DNA from: Deltaproteobacteria bacterium
GTDB lineage: Bacteria > Myxococcota_A > UBA9160 > JAFDDA01
Assembly (NCBI GenBank): GCA_019311105.1
Contig: JAFDDA010000014.1
Coordinates: forward strand, 1-64,000
Reading direction: 5' to 3'
DNA length: 64,000 nucleotides
In this document: one piece after another, positions 24,941 to 36,242 of the stretch
Layout of the letters: each line of letters opens with the position of its first letter
How positions within the stretch are numbered: the stretch's first letter is position 1
Notes under the pieces: generated by a model
Told to the model about the DNA's origin: nothing
What the model saw: only the letters and a program-made list of their open reading frames with translations
The model's database searches: none
Program-made: the position numbers and the translations under genes

Positions 24941-25956
24941 TGCCGGGCCTTCGGCGCAAGGATTTCGTCTCGGACCAGGAGGTGCGTTGGTGCCCCGGGT
25001 GCGGCGACTATTCGGTCCTCTCGAACGTGCAGAAGGTGATGCCCGAGCTCGGGGTCGCGCGCGAGGACGTGGTGTTCGTCTCGGGGATCGGTTGTTCGAG
25101 CCGCTTCCCCTACTACATGAATACCTACGGCTTCCACACGATCCACGGGCGCGCGCCGGCCTTCGCCACGGGCATGAAGGTGAGCCGGCCGGAGCTCTCC
25201 ATCTGGGTGATCACCGGCGACGGCGACGGGCTCTCGATCGGCGGCAACCACATGCTGCACACGATCCGCCGCAACGTGGATCTGCAGATCCTGCTCTTCA
25301 ACAACCGGGTCTACGGCCTGACCAAGGGCCAGTACTCACCGACCTCGCGCCCGGGGATGAAGACCAAGTCGGCCCCCATGGGCTCCATCGACCACCCGAT
25401 CGACCCGATCAGCTTCGCCCTCGGCGCGGGTGCGACGTTCGTGGCGCGAACGATCGACGTGGACGCGAAGCACCTCCAGGAGATGCTGCACCGTGCCCAT
25501 GCCCACAAGGGCACAGCCTTCATCGAGATCCTGCAGAACTGCCCGGTCTACAACGACGGCGAGTGGGACAAGGTCGAGGACAAGAACACGCGCGACGAGT
25601 TCGCCCTGCGGCTGGTCCACGGCGAGCCCTTGGTGTTCGGCGCGGCAGGCGAGCGCCGTGGCATCCGGATCGAAGACGGCAAACCCCAGGTCGTGGCGCT
25701 GGCCGACGACCAGGACCCGCGCGAAGCCGGCGTGGTGGTCCACGACGACTTCTCGCCGAGCGTCTCCTACGCCTTCGCCCTGGCGAGCCTCGCACCGCCG
25801 GAGTTCCCGACCCCGGTCGGCATCTTCCGCGAGGTCGAGCGCGCGACCTACGACGACCTGCTCTCCGGGCAGGTTCGCGACGCCGTGGCCGAACGAGGCG
25901 CGGGCGACCTGAAGGCGCTGCTCGAATCCGGAGACACCTGGACCGTCGAGGCCTAG
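24940..25956 (+). CDS. korB: 2-oxoglutarate:ferredoxin oxidoreductase, beta subunit
   Basis: 338 aa, the TPP-binding subunit. It carries the N-terminal WCPGCGDYSVL Cys motif, GIGCSSRFPYYMNTYG, and the TPP/Mg motif GDGDGLSIGGNH followed by NRVYGLTKGQYSPTS. It is coupled to korA by a 1-nt start/stop overlap. With sucCD and mdh some 5 kb away it completes part of a ferredoxin-linked TCA cycle. The ferredoxin partner is not identified. Confidence 0.93.
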   Translation: MPGLRRKDFVSDQEVRWCPGCGDYSVLSNVQKVMPELGVAREDVVFVSGIGCSSRFPYYMNTYGFHTIHGRAPAFATGMKVSRPELSIWVITGDGDGLSIGGNHMLHTIRRNVDLQILLFNNRVYGLTKGQYSPTSRPGMKTKSAPMGSIDHPIDPISFALGAGATFVARTIDVDAKHLQEMLHRAHAHKGTAFIEILQNCPVYNDGEWDKVEDKNTRDEFALRLVHGEPLVFGAAGERRGIRIEDGKPQVVALADDQDPREAGVVVHDDFSPSVSYAFALASLAPPEFPTPVGIFREVERATYDDLLSGQVRDAVAERGAGDLKALLESGDTWTVEA

Positions 25957-25966
25957 GGTCGGCCGC

Positions 25967-27655
25967 ATGCCCGACCTGCGCGGGGGAAGCCGGGAGTGGC
26001 CGGCCCGCGCATTCGTGGCGACCCTGGCCGTCATCCACACCATCGGTGCCTTTCTTCCCGATTGGCTGAGCCTCCATCGCTTCGACGGCGATCAGTCCCA
26101 GCACGTATGGTGGACGGCGCGCTTCGCGGACCCGAGCCTCTTCCCGGGCGACTTCATCGCCGACTTCTTCTCGCTCCCGATCTTCGCACCCGTCGGCTAC
26201 CAGGCCGTCATGCGGGGCGCCGTCCAGCTGGCCGACCCGCAAAGAGCCGCCGAGTCGATTCCCTTCCTGCTCGGGCCGCTCCTCTTCTGGCTCTGCTGGC
26301 GGGTCGGACGCGCCGCCGCCGCCGGCTCGTGGGTCGGGGGCGTCGTGGGCGCGCTGGTGGCCGTGCGCTTGCTCAGTGGGCTCGACGGCGGCCTGCCGCG
26401 TAGCTTTGCGGCGCCGGTGCTGCTTCTGGGCCTGCTCGGCTTGCTGGAGTCGCGTGCGTGGTTGCTGGGGCTCGCCGGCCTCGCATCGGCTCTCTTCTAC
26501 CCGCCTGCAGCCATCAACCTGGGCCTGGCCTCCGCCGTCGTGCTCGGCCCTGCGATCCTCCGGGAGCGCCGCCTTCCGCAGGGCTGGCCTGCCCTCACCG
26601 CCTTCGCTGCGCTGGCCGTGGGGGTGGTCCTCTTTGCGTATGCCACGCCCGTCCCCGACGACGTCGGGCCCAAGATCACCGGCGCCGACGCCCAATCGAT
26701 GGCGGAGTTCGGACACCGCGGCCGCTCGACCCTCTTTCGGCAGAGCCTCGTCGACACCTACCTCGGCAGCGGCCGTGGCGGCTACGGCGTGGAGAAGAAG
26801 GCCTCGCTCTCGATCGCCATCCTGGTCCTGCTCTCGGTGTGGGCGTTGCCGCGCTTCATGCCCCGGACGGCCTGGGCACTGATCGGGACCGGGATGTTCG
26901 CCCACGCTGCGGCCTGGGCCACGTTGTTCGCGCTCCATCTTCCCGTGAAGTACATGCGCTACGCGCTGCCGCTCTTCGTATTGATGTGGCTCGCCGCCCT
27001 GGCGGGCAAAGCCGCCGAAATCGCCGTCGCACGATTTCCCGCCCTCTCCCGTCCCCGCTGGCTCTTCGTCGCAGCGGCGGCATTCCTCTTGTTCGATGGC
27101 GTTTACACCTTCCGCGAGACCCTCGACCAGGCCGAGCGACCCGAGTACCGCGCGCGGACCAAGATGCTCCGCTTCGTGGCCAAGCTCCCGAAGGACGCCC
27201 TGATCGCGGCCCACCCGGAGGATGCCAACGCGATCCCGTTGCTCGCGAAGCGGAGCGTCCTGGCCTCGAAGGAGACCGCCCTCCCCTACTACCGCGGCTA
27301 CTACGAGCGCGTGTCGGAGCGGTTGGAAGCCTCTCTTCGGGCTCACTACGCGCTCGATTGGCAGACGGTGGACACGTTGTACGAGCGCTTCGGCGTCGAC
27401 GCGATTGTGGTCCACGATCACCGATATGAGCCCGGGGCTCGCAAGTTCACCGAGCCCTTTGCGAGCGCGCTCGGTGAGGCCCTGCACGCCGAGCGCGACG
27501 CCTACGTCCTGGTGCGGCCACCGAGCGAGCGACTGCTCTACCACCACGGGCCGTTCTGGGTGGTGCGCCTCGGCCCACCCCGGCCCGGCTACCCCGCGCG
27601 CGAGGGCCCGAACCCACTGATCGAGAGCATCCCGGCCGCCGCCGGGACGAGGTAG
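25967..27655 (+). CDS. Polytopic membrane protein, GT-C glycosyltransferase-like
   Basis: 562 aa with about 10-11 transmembrane helices in the first 370 residues and a soluble C-terminal domain of about 180 residues. An early loop between helices 1 and 2 has acidic pairs (HRFDGDQSQHVWW), the region where GT-C glycosyltransferases have catalytic Asp/Glu. The C-terminal part (AAHPEDANAIPLLAKRSVLASKE, YERFGVDAIVVHD) resembles the extracytoplasmic tail of oligosaccharide/mannosyl transferases. It lies 10 nt after korB but probably serves the glycan cluster it converges on, overlapping the flippase-like gene by 67 nt. Confidence 0.6.
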   Translation: MPDLRGGSREWPARAFVATLAVIHTIGAFLPDWLSLHRFDGDQSQHVWWTARFADPSLFPGDFIADFFSLPIFAPVGYQAVMRGAVQLADPQRAAESIPFLLGPLLFWLCWRVGRAAAAGSWVGGVVGALVAVRLLSGLDGGLPRSFAAPVLLLGLLGLLESRAWLLGLAGLASALFYPPAAINLGLASAVVLGPAILRERRLPQGWPALTAFAALAVGVVLFAYATPVPDDVGPKITGADAQSMAEFGHRGRSTLFRQSLVDTYLGSGRGGYGVEKKASLSIAILVLLSVWALPRFMPRTAWALIGTGMFAHAAAWATLFALHLPVKYMRYALPLFVLMWLAALAGKAAEIAVARFPALSRPRWLFVAAAAFLLFDGVYTFRETLDQAERPEYRARTKMLRFVAKLPKDALIAAHPEDANAIPLLAKRSVLASKETALPYYRGYYERVSERLEASLRAHYALDWQTVDTLYERFGVDAIVVHDHRYEPGARKFTEPFASALGEALHAERDAYVLVRPPSERLLYHHGPFWVVRLGPPRPGYPAREGPNPLIESIPAAAGTR

Positions 27656-28518
27656 CGGAGCGTCGCGAACGCACCGAGCGCGAGGGCGACGGGCTCACCC
27701 AGGAAGGGGCCGAGGAGATAGAGCAGCGCCGCGTCGCGCGTCCCGACCCCCGCGAACGAGATGGGCAGGAGCCCGACGAAGATCGCCATCGGGATCCGAC
27801 TCGCGAGGAAGGCCGGCGCGGCGTCGGACGCGGCCGCCCAGGCTGCGCACTGGAACTGCAGCAGGTGAAGCCCCCAGAGCAGAAGCGAACTTGCGAGCAC
27901 GAGCGCGAACCGCCGCGGGTTGGCGCGCAGCAGCGCGACTCCGCGAAAGGCCCGGCGGATCACACCCGCCTCGTCGGATTCGTCGTCTGCCGAGCCACCC
28001 CCGATCGGGACGAGACAGAGGATCCCGAAGCTCGAGACGATGCCGAGGCCGACCACGAAGGCGATCTGCTCGGCCTCGCGGACGGGGGGCAGGAAGAAGC
28101 AGGCGACGACCATCCAGAACGCCAGGGCCGCCACGTCCGCCAGCTTCTCGAACAGCGCCAAGGCGAGCCCCTCGGCCCGTCCGCCGCCGTCCGGACCCTC
28201 TGCCAGGAAGGCTCCCTTCCCCACGTCGCCGAGCTTCGCGGGCAAGAACAGGTTCGCGGCCGACGCGGCGAGCACCATCCGGAGCGCCTCGCCCAGGCCG
28301 AGCACACGGGTGTCGGCGGCGACGATCTGCCACCGCCACGCCGTCACCAGTGTGGTCGGAACGAACAGGAAGAGCGCCGCCCCGAACCAGGCTGCGTCGA
28401 GCTCACGCAACAGGCTCGCAAGCGCCCCGCCGCCGACGTCGTGCCAGAGCCAGACCAACAACGCAAACGACACGGCGAGCAAGGCCGCGCGCCGCAAGCC
28501 GGCCCCGGAAGGCGTCAC
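27589..28518 (-). CDS. Lysylphosphatidylglycerol synthase TM-like (UPF0104) membrane protein
   Basis: 309 aa with about eight transmembrane helices and typical family features: WRWQIVAADTRVLGLGEALRMVLAASAANLFLPAKLGDVGKGAFL in the first third and GLLPISFAGVGTRDAALLYLL near the end. The start GTG 28518 overlaps the upstream stop (GTGA); the track start at 28590 is unnecessary. Members of this family are proposed lipid or polyprenol-glycan flippases, which fits coupling to a GT2 and a heparinase-like gene. The 3' end overlaps the convergent membrane gene by 67 nt. Confidence 0.75.
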   Translation of the reverse strand: MTPSGAGLRRAALLAVSFALLVWLWHDVGGGALASLLRELDAAWFGAALFLFVPTTLVTAWRWQIVAADTRVLGLGEALRMVLAASAANLFLPAKLGDVGKGAFLAEGPDGGGRAEGLALALFEKLADVAALAFWMVVACFFLPPVREAEQIAFVVGLGIVSSFGILCLVPIGGGSADDESDEAGVIRRAFRGVALLRANPRRFALVLASSLLLWGLHLLQFQCAAWAAASDAAPAFLASRIPMAIFVGLLPISFAGVGTRDAALLYLLGPFLGEPVALALGAFATLRYLVPAAAGMLSISGFGPSRAG

Positions 28519-30131
28519 CGAAAGGTCCGACGGATCGTGGCGTGGCCGTCCCGACGCAATGTTTCGGCCGCATCGTCCAGGCGGACCCACGGCTCAAGGG
28601 ATGCTTCCTGCCACAGATTCGACGTCGCCACGTAGATCGACGTCGCGTCCGTAGACGCCCAAAGCCCATCCAGCCCACGCCCCTCGGCACCGGTGGCGTC
28701 GATGCGATCCTCGATCACCAACTCGTCGCCGCCCCAATCGATGCGGCGCTCGAAGCGGAGGGGTGCGGGTTTCTTTCCGGTGATCAGCAGCCCTTGCAGG
28801 AGTCGACGCAAGAGGCCGGGCGCAGCCCGGCCGATCGTCGCGTTCAGGCCGCGGAAGGCGACCTGACGCAGCGGCGTCGCCAGGTGTCGCGGCGCGCGGT
28901 GGAAGACGCCGCGCAGCACCAGGGCATCGCCTTCGCGCTCAGTGCGGCACGCGGGGTCGACCTGGTGCATGACGAAGCGTTCCTTGCCCGCCCGCGCGAC
29001 GAGGCCCGTGTCGTTCACCACGAGACGCGAGCCGCGATGGGCGCGCACGACGCCACCCTTCCCCGTTGCGACGGTGAGAGTCCACTCGCCGCGGCGGATC
29101 ACCTGCAGACCCGCAGCGGGGAACACTGTATCGCTGGCCTCCGCCACGAACGGCTCGGGCCCCGTATCGCCACGCTCCCTTCGCGCGCGCGCCGCGGCCG
29201 GAAAGTCCTGCATCCAGTGCGAGAAGATCCGGTCGTCGTCCGGGTGGGCGGCCTTCCCTTCTTCTGCCCCGGCGAGCCAACCGTCGGCCAGCGTGCGTGC
29301 CTCGGCCGAACGTCCGGCCAGCCGCTCGAAGCCCGACGGAAGGACTTGCGCGTTGTTACGGCTCCCCGTCTCGCCGGCATAGGCCCCATCGGGGTGGAGG
29401 AAGTGAACGCAGAATGCGAGCGCACGATCGAGGGCGGCGTCGAGCTCCGACGACGGGAGAAGCTCTGCCACCTCCGCCAGAAACGAGAGCGTCAGGGTCT
29501 GATAGGCCGGGTCCGCACCCTCGTATTCCGGGAACCATCCCTCTTCGTGCTGCCAGGCGAGGCAGCGTTCCACGGGCGCGCGGGCACGCTCGAGAAGCCC
29601 GGCGTCATCGAGCCATGCGCCCGTGCGCGCCGCGGCGAGGGCCACGAGTGCATGATGGTTGGTGAGCTGGCCCGACTCTTCACTGCCGAGCAGCCAATCG
29701 CAACGCCGTCGCAGGTAGGCGACGCGAGCGGGGTCGCGGTCCCCGAGCAGCCGCAGGGCCTCCGCGTGGGCCGCCGCGGCGAAAGCTGTCGCTCCGAGCG
29801 CGCGCTCATAGGGGAAGTAGTCGTCGCAGGAGCCATCGGCGTGGGCCGAGCGGGCGGCGAAGTCGATTCCCGCCAAGGCCAGCTCCCGCAGACGCGGCTC
29901 GCCGTAAAAGCGGTTTCCGGGCCACTCGAGGGCGACCGCCTGGGCCAGGGGCAGTGCGAGCTCCTGGTACATCCCACTCGGGAAGTCCTGGGTGCGGTAG
30001 TGCCAGTAGTTGCGGTCGAAGCAGCCGTAGGTGGGCGAACTCGGGTCGCGGTCCACGAGGGTCAGGACGCGAGGCAGCTCGGCCTGAACGCGGCTCAGGT
30101 AGTACTGGCCGGGGGCGGCCGCGTCCGTCAA
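28515..30131 (-). CDS. Heparinase/alginate-lyase-like protein (alpha/alpha toroid plus beta domain)
   Basis: 538 aa. The start is TTG 30131, overlapping the GT2 stop (TTGA); the track start at 31202 reads through another gene's frame. Residues about 20-330 are helical pairs of a toroid (DFPSGMYQELALPLAQAVALEWP, TNHHALVALAAARTGAWLDDAGLLERA, RNNAQVLPSGFERLAG). Residues about 360-538 are beta-rich (GEWTLTVATGKGGVVRAHRGSRLVVND). The plan resembles heparinase II/III and uronate-processing enzymes, but no signal peptide is seen and catalytic residues cannot be assigned. It is coupled to GT2 and the flippase-like gene. Confidence 0.6.
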   Translation of the reverse strand: MTDAAAPGQYYLSRVQAELPRVLTLVDRDPSSPTYGCFDRNYWHYRTQDFPSGMYQELALPLAQAVALEWPGNRFYGEPRLRELALAGIDFAARSAHADGSCDDYFPYERALGATAFAAAAHAEALRLLGDRDPARVAYLRRRCDWLLGSEESGQLTNHHALVALAAARTGAWLDDAGLLERARAPVERCLAWQHEEGWFPEYEGADPAYQTLTLSFLAEVAELLPSSELDAALDRALAFCVHFLHPDGAYAGETGSRNNAQVLPSGFERLAGRSAEARTLADGWLAGAEEGKAAHPDDDRIFSHWMQDFPAAARARRERGDTGPEPFVAEASDTVFPAAGLQVIRRGEWTLTVATGKGGVVRAHRGSRLVVNDTGLVARAGKERFVMHQVDPACRTEREGDALVLRGVFHRAPRHLATPLRQVAFRGLNATIGRAAPGLLRRLLQGLLITGKKPAPLRFERRIDWGGDELVIEDRIDATGAEGRGLDGLWASTDATSIYVATSNLWQEASLEPWVRLDDAAETLRRDGHATIRRTFR

Positions 30132-31036
30132 CGGAGCTCGCGGCGCTGCGCGACGATCAGGTCTGCCAGCAGGCCCACCACGCCGATCATCACGGCGCCG
30201 AGCAGGATCACGATGTCCGACTCCTGCAGCGTGTGCTGGGGCGAGAGCTTCCAGGAGTAGAAGCCCTTGGCCAGGCCGCCTGCGGCCACGGCCAATGCCA
30301 ATGGCAGGAAGACACGCATCGGGCGGAAATACATCACGATGCGCACGACCGTGGCCATGTACTTCGCGGCGTCTCGCACGGGATGGAACTTCGACTGACC
30401 GATGCGGGTGCGGTACTCGATCGGATCCCAGCGCACGGCGTGGCCGTTGCAGAGGAAGGCCAAGGTCATGGACGACACGCACGAAAACCCGTCCGGGATC
30501 GCCCACAGATAGTGCTTCATCTGATCGCGTTTGAAGATCTTCATCCCGGTGTTCAGGTCGGGGATCTGGCGCCCCGCGATCCACTCGGCCAGCTTGCGGA
30601 TGGCCCATTTGGCGGGTGTTCGCAGCCAGCGGAGCGTCCCCTTCTCGGAGGTGCGCGCGCCGTTGACCTGATCCCACTCGGGGAAGTGCGAGAGCAGCTC
30701 GGGCAGGTGCTTTGCGGGGTAGGTTCCGTCGGCGTCGATCATCGCGATGAGCTGGCCGCGGGCCTCGCGGATGCCGGTCTTGCGCGCGGCACCGGCTCCG
30801 GCGTTCTGGACGCGGCGCACGACGCGGACATCGGCGATTTCGGCGCGCGCGGCGCTCTCGTCCGTCGAAGCATCGTCGACGACCAGGATCTCCCACGTGC
30901 CCGGCCATCCCGCAAGCGCGTCGCGCAACTCCCGGACCACGGGGCCGATGGCCTCCTGCTCGTTGAAGCAGGGAAGCAGGACCGTCAGATCCAGATCTTC
31001 TTCGGCCCCGCCGGATGCGGGCGTGATCTCGGGCAT
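30128..31036 (-). CDS. Family 2 glycosyltransferase with two C-terminal membrane helices
   Basis: 302 aa, GT-A fold: LTVLLPCFNEQEAIGPVV, VVDDASTDES, IDADGTYPAKHLP (DxD-like) and the conserved NTGMKIFKR region. Two C-terminal hydrophobic helices (VFLPLALAVAAGGLAKGFY; IVILLGAVMIGVVGLLADLIV) make it like polyprenyl-phosphate glycosyltransferases (DPM1/ArnC group) that put a sugar on undecaprenyl phosphate. First gene of the coupled three-gene cluster. The sugar is unknown. Confidence 0.85.
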   Translation of the reverse strand: MPEITPASGGAEEDLDLTVLLPCFNEQEAIGPVVRELRDALAGWPGTWEILVVDDASTDESAARAEIADVRVVRRVQNAGAGAARKTGIREARGQLIAMIDADGTYPAKHLPELLSHFPEWDQVNGARTSEKGTLRWLRTPAKWAIRKLAEWIAGRQIPDLNTGMKIFKRDQMKHYLWAIPDGFSCVSSMTLAFLCNGHAVRWDPIEYRTRIGQSKFHPVRDAAKYMATVVRIVMYFRPMRVFLPLALAVAAGGLAKGFYSWKLSPQHTLQESDIVILLGAVMIGVVGLLADLIVAQRRELR

Positions 31037-31080
31037 GTCGACCTCGGCGCGGTGCGCCAGGGGCGCCCGTCGCGTCGAAG

Positions 31081-31953
<873 letters not shown>

Positions 31954-31955
31954 GG

Positions 31956-33105
<1,150 letters not shown>

Positions 33106-33118
33106 GACACAACCTTTC

Positions 33119-33168
33119 CTACGCTCGGCTTCGCCTCGCTGCGCGGCGCCTGAGGGCGCCTTGCGGGC
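33119..33168 (-). promoter_or_regulatory. Structured 5' leader of sucC (copy 1 of shared motif)
   Basis: In transcript order: CCCGCAAG, a 6-bp hairpin GGCGCC-CTCA-GGCGCC (33145-33160), CGCGCAGCGAG, a mini-hairpin GGC-GAA-GCC (33127-33135), then the AGGAA Shine-Dalgarno. The mdh leader has the same layout with paired substitutions in both stems. It may be a riboregulator, a protein-binding site or a structured repeat. Confidence 0.55.
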
Positions 33169-33225
33169 AAAGGGTCGGGGCTCGATCTTGGCATGGAACG
33201 CCGCCTGAAGTGACGGCGCGCCTCC

Positions 33226-34217
<992 letters not shown>

Positions 34218-34310
34218 GTGGCTCTTCGGGGCTGCCGAAGGGCATGGGGGTTGGTGCGGTCTCTGCCAGGCTCGTCGAGCCTGGGTGGAAAGTGGTCGGA
34301 AGCGCAGGTT

Positions 34311-34784
34311 TTATAGCGTACCCGACGGGTCTCCGGGCCCCGCCAGACGGGCCTGGATGCGTGCCACGGGGATCCCGGTGGGGCACAGCGGCTCACACGC
34401 GCGGCAGGCCCCGCACCCCCCAGCGAGCTCGCCTTCCAGCCCCAGGCGGGCGAGGTCGATGCCGAGGCGCGAGCCCGCGAGGACGGCCTCGCGTGGGTCC
34501 ATCGGAGGGCGACCGCCCACTCGGGCACATTCGAGCGAACACAGCCCGCAAGCCAGACAGCGGGCGGCGGCCAGCGCCAGGGGCCGCGCTTCCGCATCCG
34601 GCAAGCGAACTCCGTCGGCCGAATAGTTGTCGAGGAAGAGCGCGACGGGGTCGCCCGGGCGGCGGCGACCGAGTCCTCGCAGGACGTGGAGCGCACCGGT
34701 GCGGACCTGCAGTCGCAAGGCCGCGAGCGTGCCGGTCTTCAAGATCTCGCGGAAGAAGCCGCGGTAGCCGCGCAGGAGGCTCAC
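34311..34784 (-). CDS. Two-[4Fe-4S] ferredoxin-like protein, partner of glpAB
   Basis: 157 aa from GTG 34784. Two clusters: CLACGLCSLEC (about residues 74-84) and CGACRACEPLCPTGIPV (about residues 124-136), both CxxCxxCxxxC. The N-terminal about 60 residues are basic and amphipathic. It follows glpB and may take electrons from GlpAB as GlpC does, but it lacks the two C-terminal Cys-rich CCG domains of GlpC (about 400 aa). It is therefore a shortened analogue or a distinct ferredoxin. The start codon and first five codons are duplicated in tandem upstream. Confidence 0.75.
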   Translation of the reverse strand: MSLLRGYRGFFREILKTGTLAALRLQVRTGALHVLRGLGRRRPGDPVALFLDNYSADGVRLPDAEARPLALAAARCLACGLCSLECARVGGRPPMDPREAVLAGSRLGIDLARLGLEGELAGGCGACRACEPLCPTGIPVARIQARLAGPGDPSGTL

Positions 34785-34868
34785 CTCACCCCTCCCCCTG
34801 GCCGCGCAGGAGGCTCAATTCAGCCCTCCCTCTGGCCGCTGCAGGAGGTTTCAACTCAGCCCTCCCCG
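34767..34868. repeat. Three tandem 34-bp units at the glpB/ferredoxin junction
   Basis: GCCGC.GCAGGAGG recurs at 34767, 34801 and 34835. Each unit repeats the ferredoxin start (GTG or TTG + AGCCTCCTGCG) and the GAGGG-TGA context of the glpB end. Upstream copies create a mini-ORF (SLLRGQGEG) that stops just before the real GTG. Confidence 0.8.
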
Positions 34869-36242
34869 CTTGGCGCCCTGGACGGCGTTCCGGGCTGCCG
34901 CGACCCCCGTCATCAGCGCGACCCCGAGGCCGGTCCGATCGCGCGCGGCATCGAAGCCCGTGAGCAAGTCGCCCGCAGCAAAGACGTTGGGTGCGACCGG
35001 CGGGCCGCCCGGGGCGTTCACCGGACGCAAGCGTGCGTCGGTGACAACGCCGGCGCCGAACAAGGGGTGCGCATCGAGGTAGCGTCGCCGTACCGAGGCC
35101 TGGGCGGGCCGTCCATCGACCCGCGCGCCCTTCCCGTCGTAGAGCGGCAACCCGAGAATCGACTCCGCGACCACCCCGCCCTCTTCGCGAAGCCCTCCCG
35201 CCAGGAATCGCCCCGTGGCCAGGACGACCGCATCGGCATCGATTTCGACGGCGTCGCCCTGTTCGTTCGTGTACCCGAGTGCGCCGATCCGACCCTCGCG
35301 GACCGCCAGGTTCGTTGCGCGCCCAGCGTACCGCCGCACCCCGGCCGCATCGAGGGCGGCAGCGAGCGCACGTTGCAGGCGATAGCCCGGCGTCGCGTCG
35401 GGAACGGCCGCAAGCGTCTCGGCCACGGGGCTGCCAACGCTCTCGCGGAGCGCCGCGAGCTTCGGGGCTGGCGACTCGAGGCCGAGCACCGGTGGAAAGA
35501 GCCACATCCGCCCCGCGCTCGAGCCCGCGCGTGCCTCCTTGGCCACCTGACAGAGGGCAGCCAAGGCGTCGGGCCGATCGAGTTCCGCGGCGAGGCGCGC
35601 CACCGATTCGAGCGCGAGCCCTTCGGGCAAACGCAGCTCGACGCTGCGAGCGGGCGCCGGCGACAAGCCGAGGGCCGCACGTTCCGCTGCGAGCCGCCCC
35701 AGGGCGACGGACGCCGGGTCGGCGGGCAAGCCCGCCAGGGTGACCCAGGCGATCTCGGGCACTTCCGCGAGGTTGCCGCCGGCGGCGCCGGTGAAGGCGT
35801 AGTCGCAGACGCGCACGTTTCCATGCGGGTCGGCGAGCAAGCGGTTCTCGTCGAGGCTTCCCTCGACGCCCAGACCGTGGGGCTGGAGGGCGCGATCGAG
35901 ATCCTCCACGGCCTGCTTCACCTGCTCGGCGGCGGCGGCCGCGTCGCCCCGGGCCGCGTCGCGGCCGAAGAGCACGGCATAGGGATGCGTCGCAAAGGTT
36001 CCGATCAGGATCGCCAGGCGATCGGCGCCGGAGAGCGGCGCTTCGCGCAAGGGCGCGCGCCAACGCAGCCGGCGTGAGCCCGGCACGGCACCCGCCACGT
36101 CGAGGCTTCCCCAGCCGAGCGCGGTCGCGCCCGAAGCTGCCGAGACGAGCATCACCTCGGCACCCTGGCGCACGGCTTCCAAGGCGGCAGCCGCCCCGGC
36201 AAGCCCCCCTCCCACGATGGCCACACGCGGCGGCGCAGCCAT
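34851..36242 (-). CDS. glpB: Anaerobic-type glycerol-3-phosphate dehydrogenase subunit B
   Basis: 463 aa FAD/NAD(P) flavoprotein: VAIVGGGLAGAAAALEAVRQGAEVMLVS at the N-terminus, a GlpB-specific ATALGWGSLDVAG segment, and the C-terminal FAD contact PNVFAAGDLLTGFDAARDRTGLGVAL. It is thought to pass electrons from GlpA to the Fe-S subunit. Its ATG directly follows the glpA stop (TAG ATG). Its 3' end is part of a tandem repeat. Confidence 0.85.
   Translation of the reverse strand: MAAPPRVAIVGGGLAGAAAALEAVRQGAEVMLVSAASGATALGWGSLDVAGAVPGSRRLRWRAPLREAPLSGADRLAILIGTFATHPYAVLFGRDAARGDAAAAAEQVKQAVEDLDRALQPHGLGVEGSLDENRLLADPHGNVRVCDYAFTGAAGGNLAEVPEIAWVTLAGLPADPASVALGRLAAERAALGLSPAPARSVELRLPEGLALESVARLAAELDRPDALAALCQVAKEARAGSSAGRMWLFPPVLGLESPAPKLAALRESVGSPVAETLAAVPDATPGYRLQRALAAALDAAGVRRYAGRATNLAVREGRIGALGYTNEQGDAVEIDADAVVLATGRFLAGGLREEGGVVAESILGLPLYDGKGARVDGRPAQASVRRRYLDAHPLFGAGVVTDARLRPVNAPGGPPVAPNVFAAGDLLTGFDAARDRTGLGVALMTGVAAARNAVQGAKRGGLS

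Noticed and set aside
25520-27547. 675-aa minus-strand ORF over korB and the GT-C-like gene
   Set aside because: Antisense shadow; no recognisable domain.
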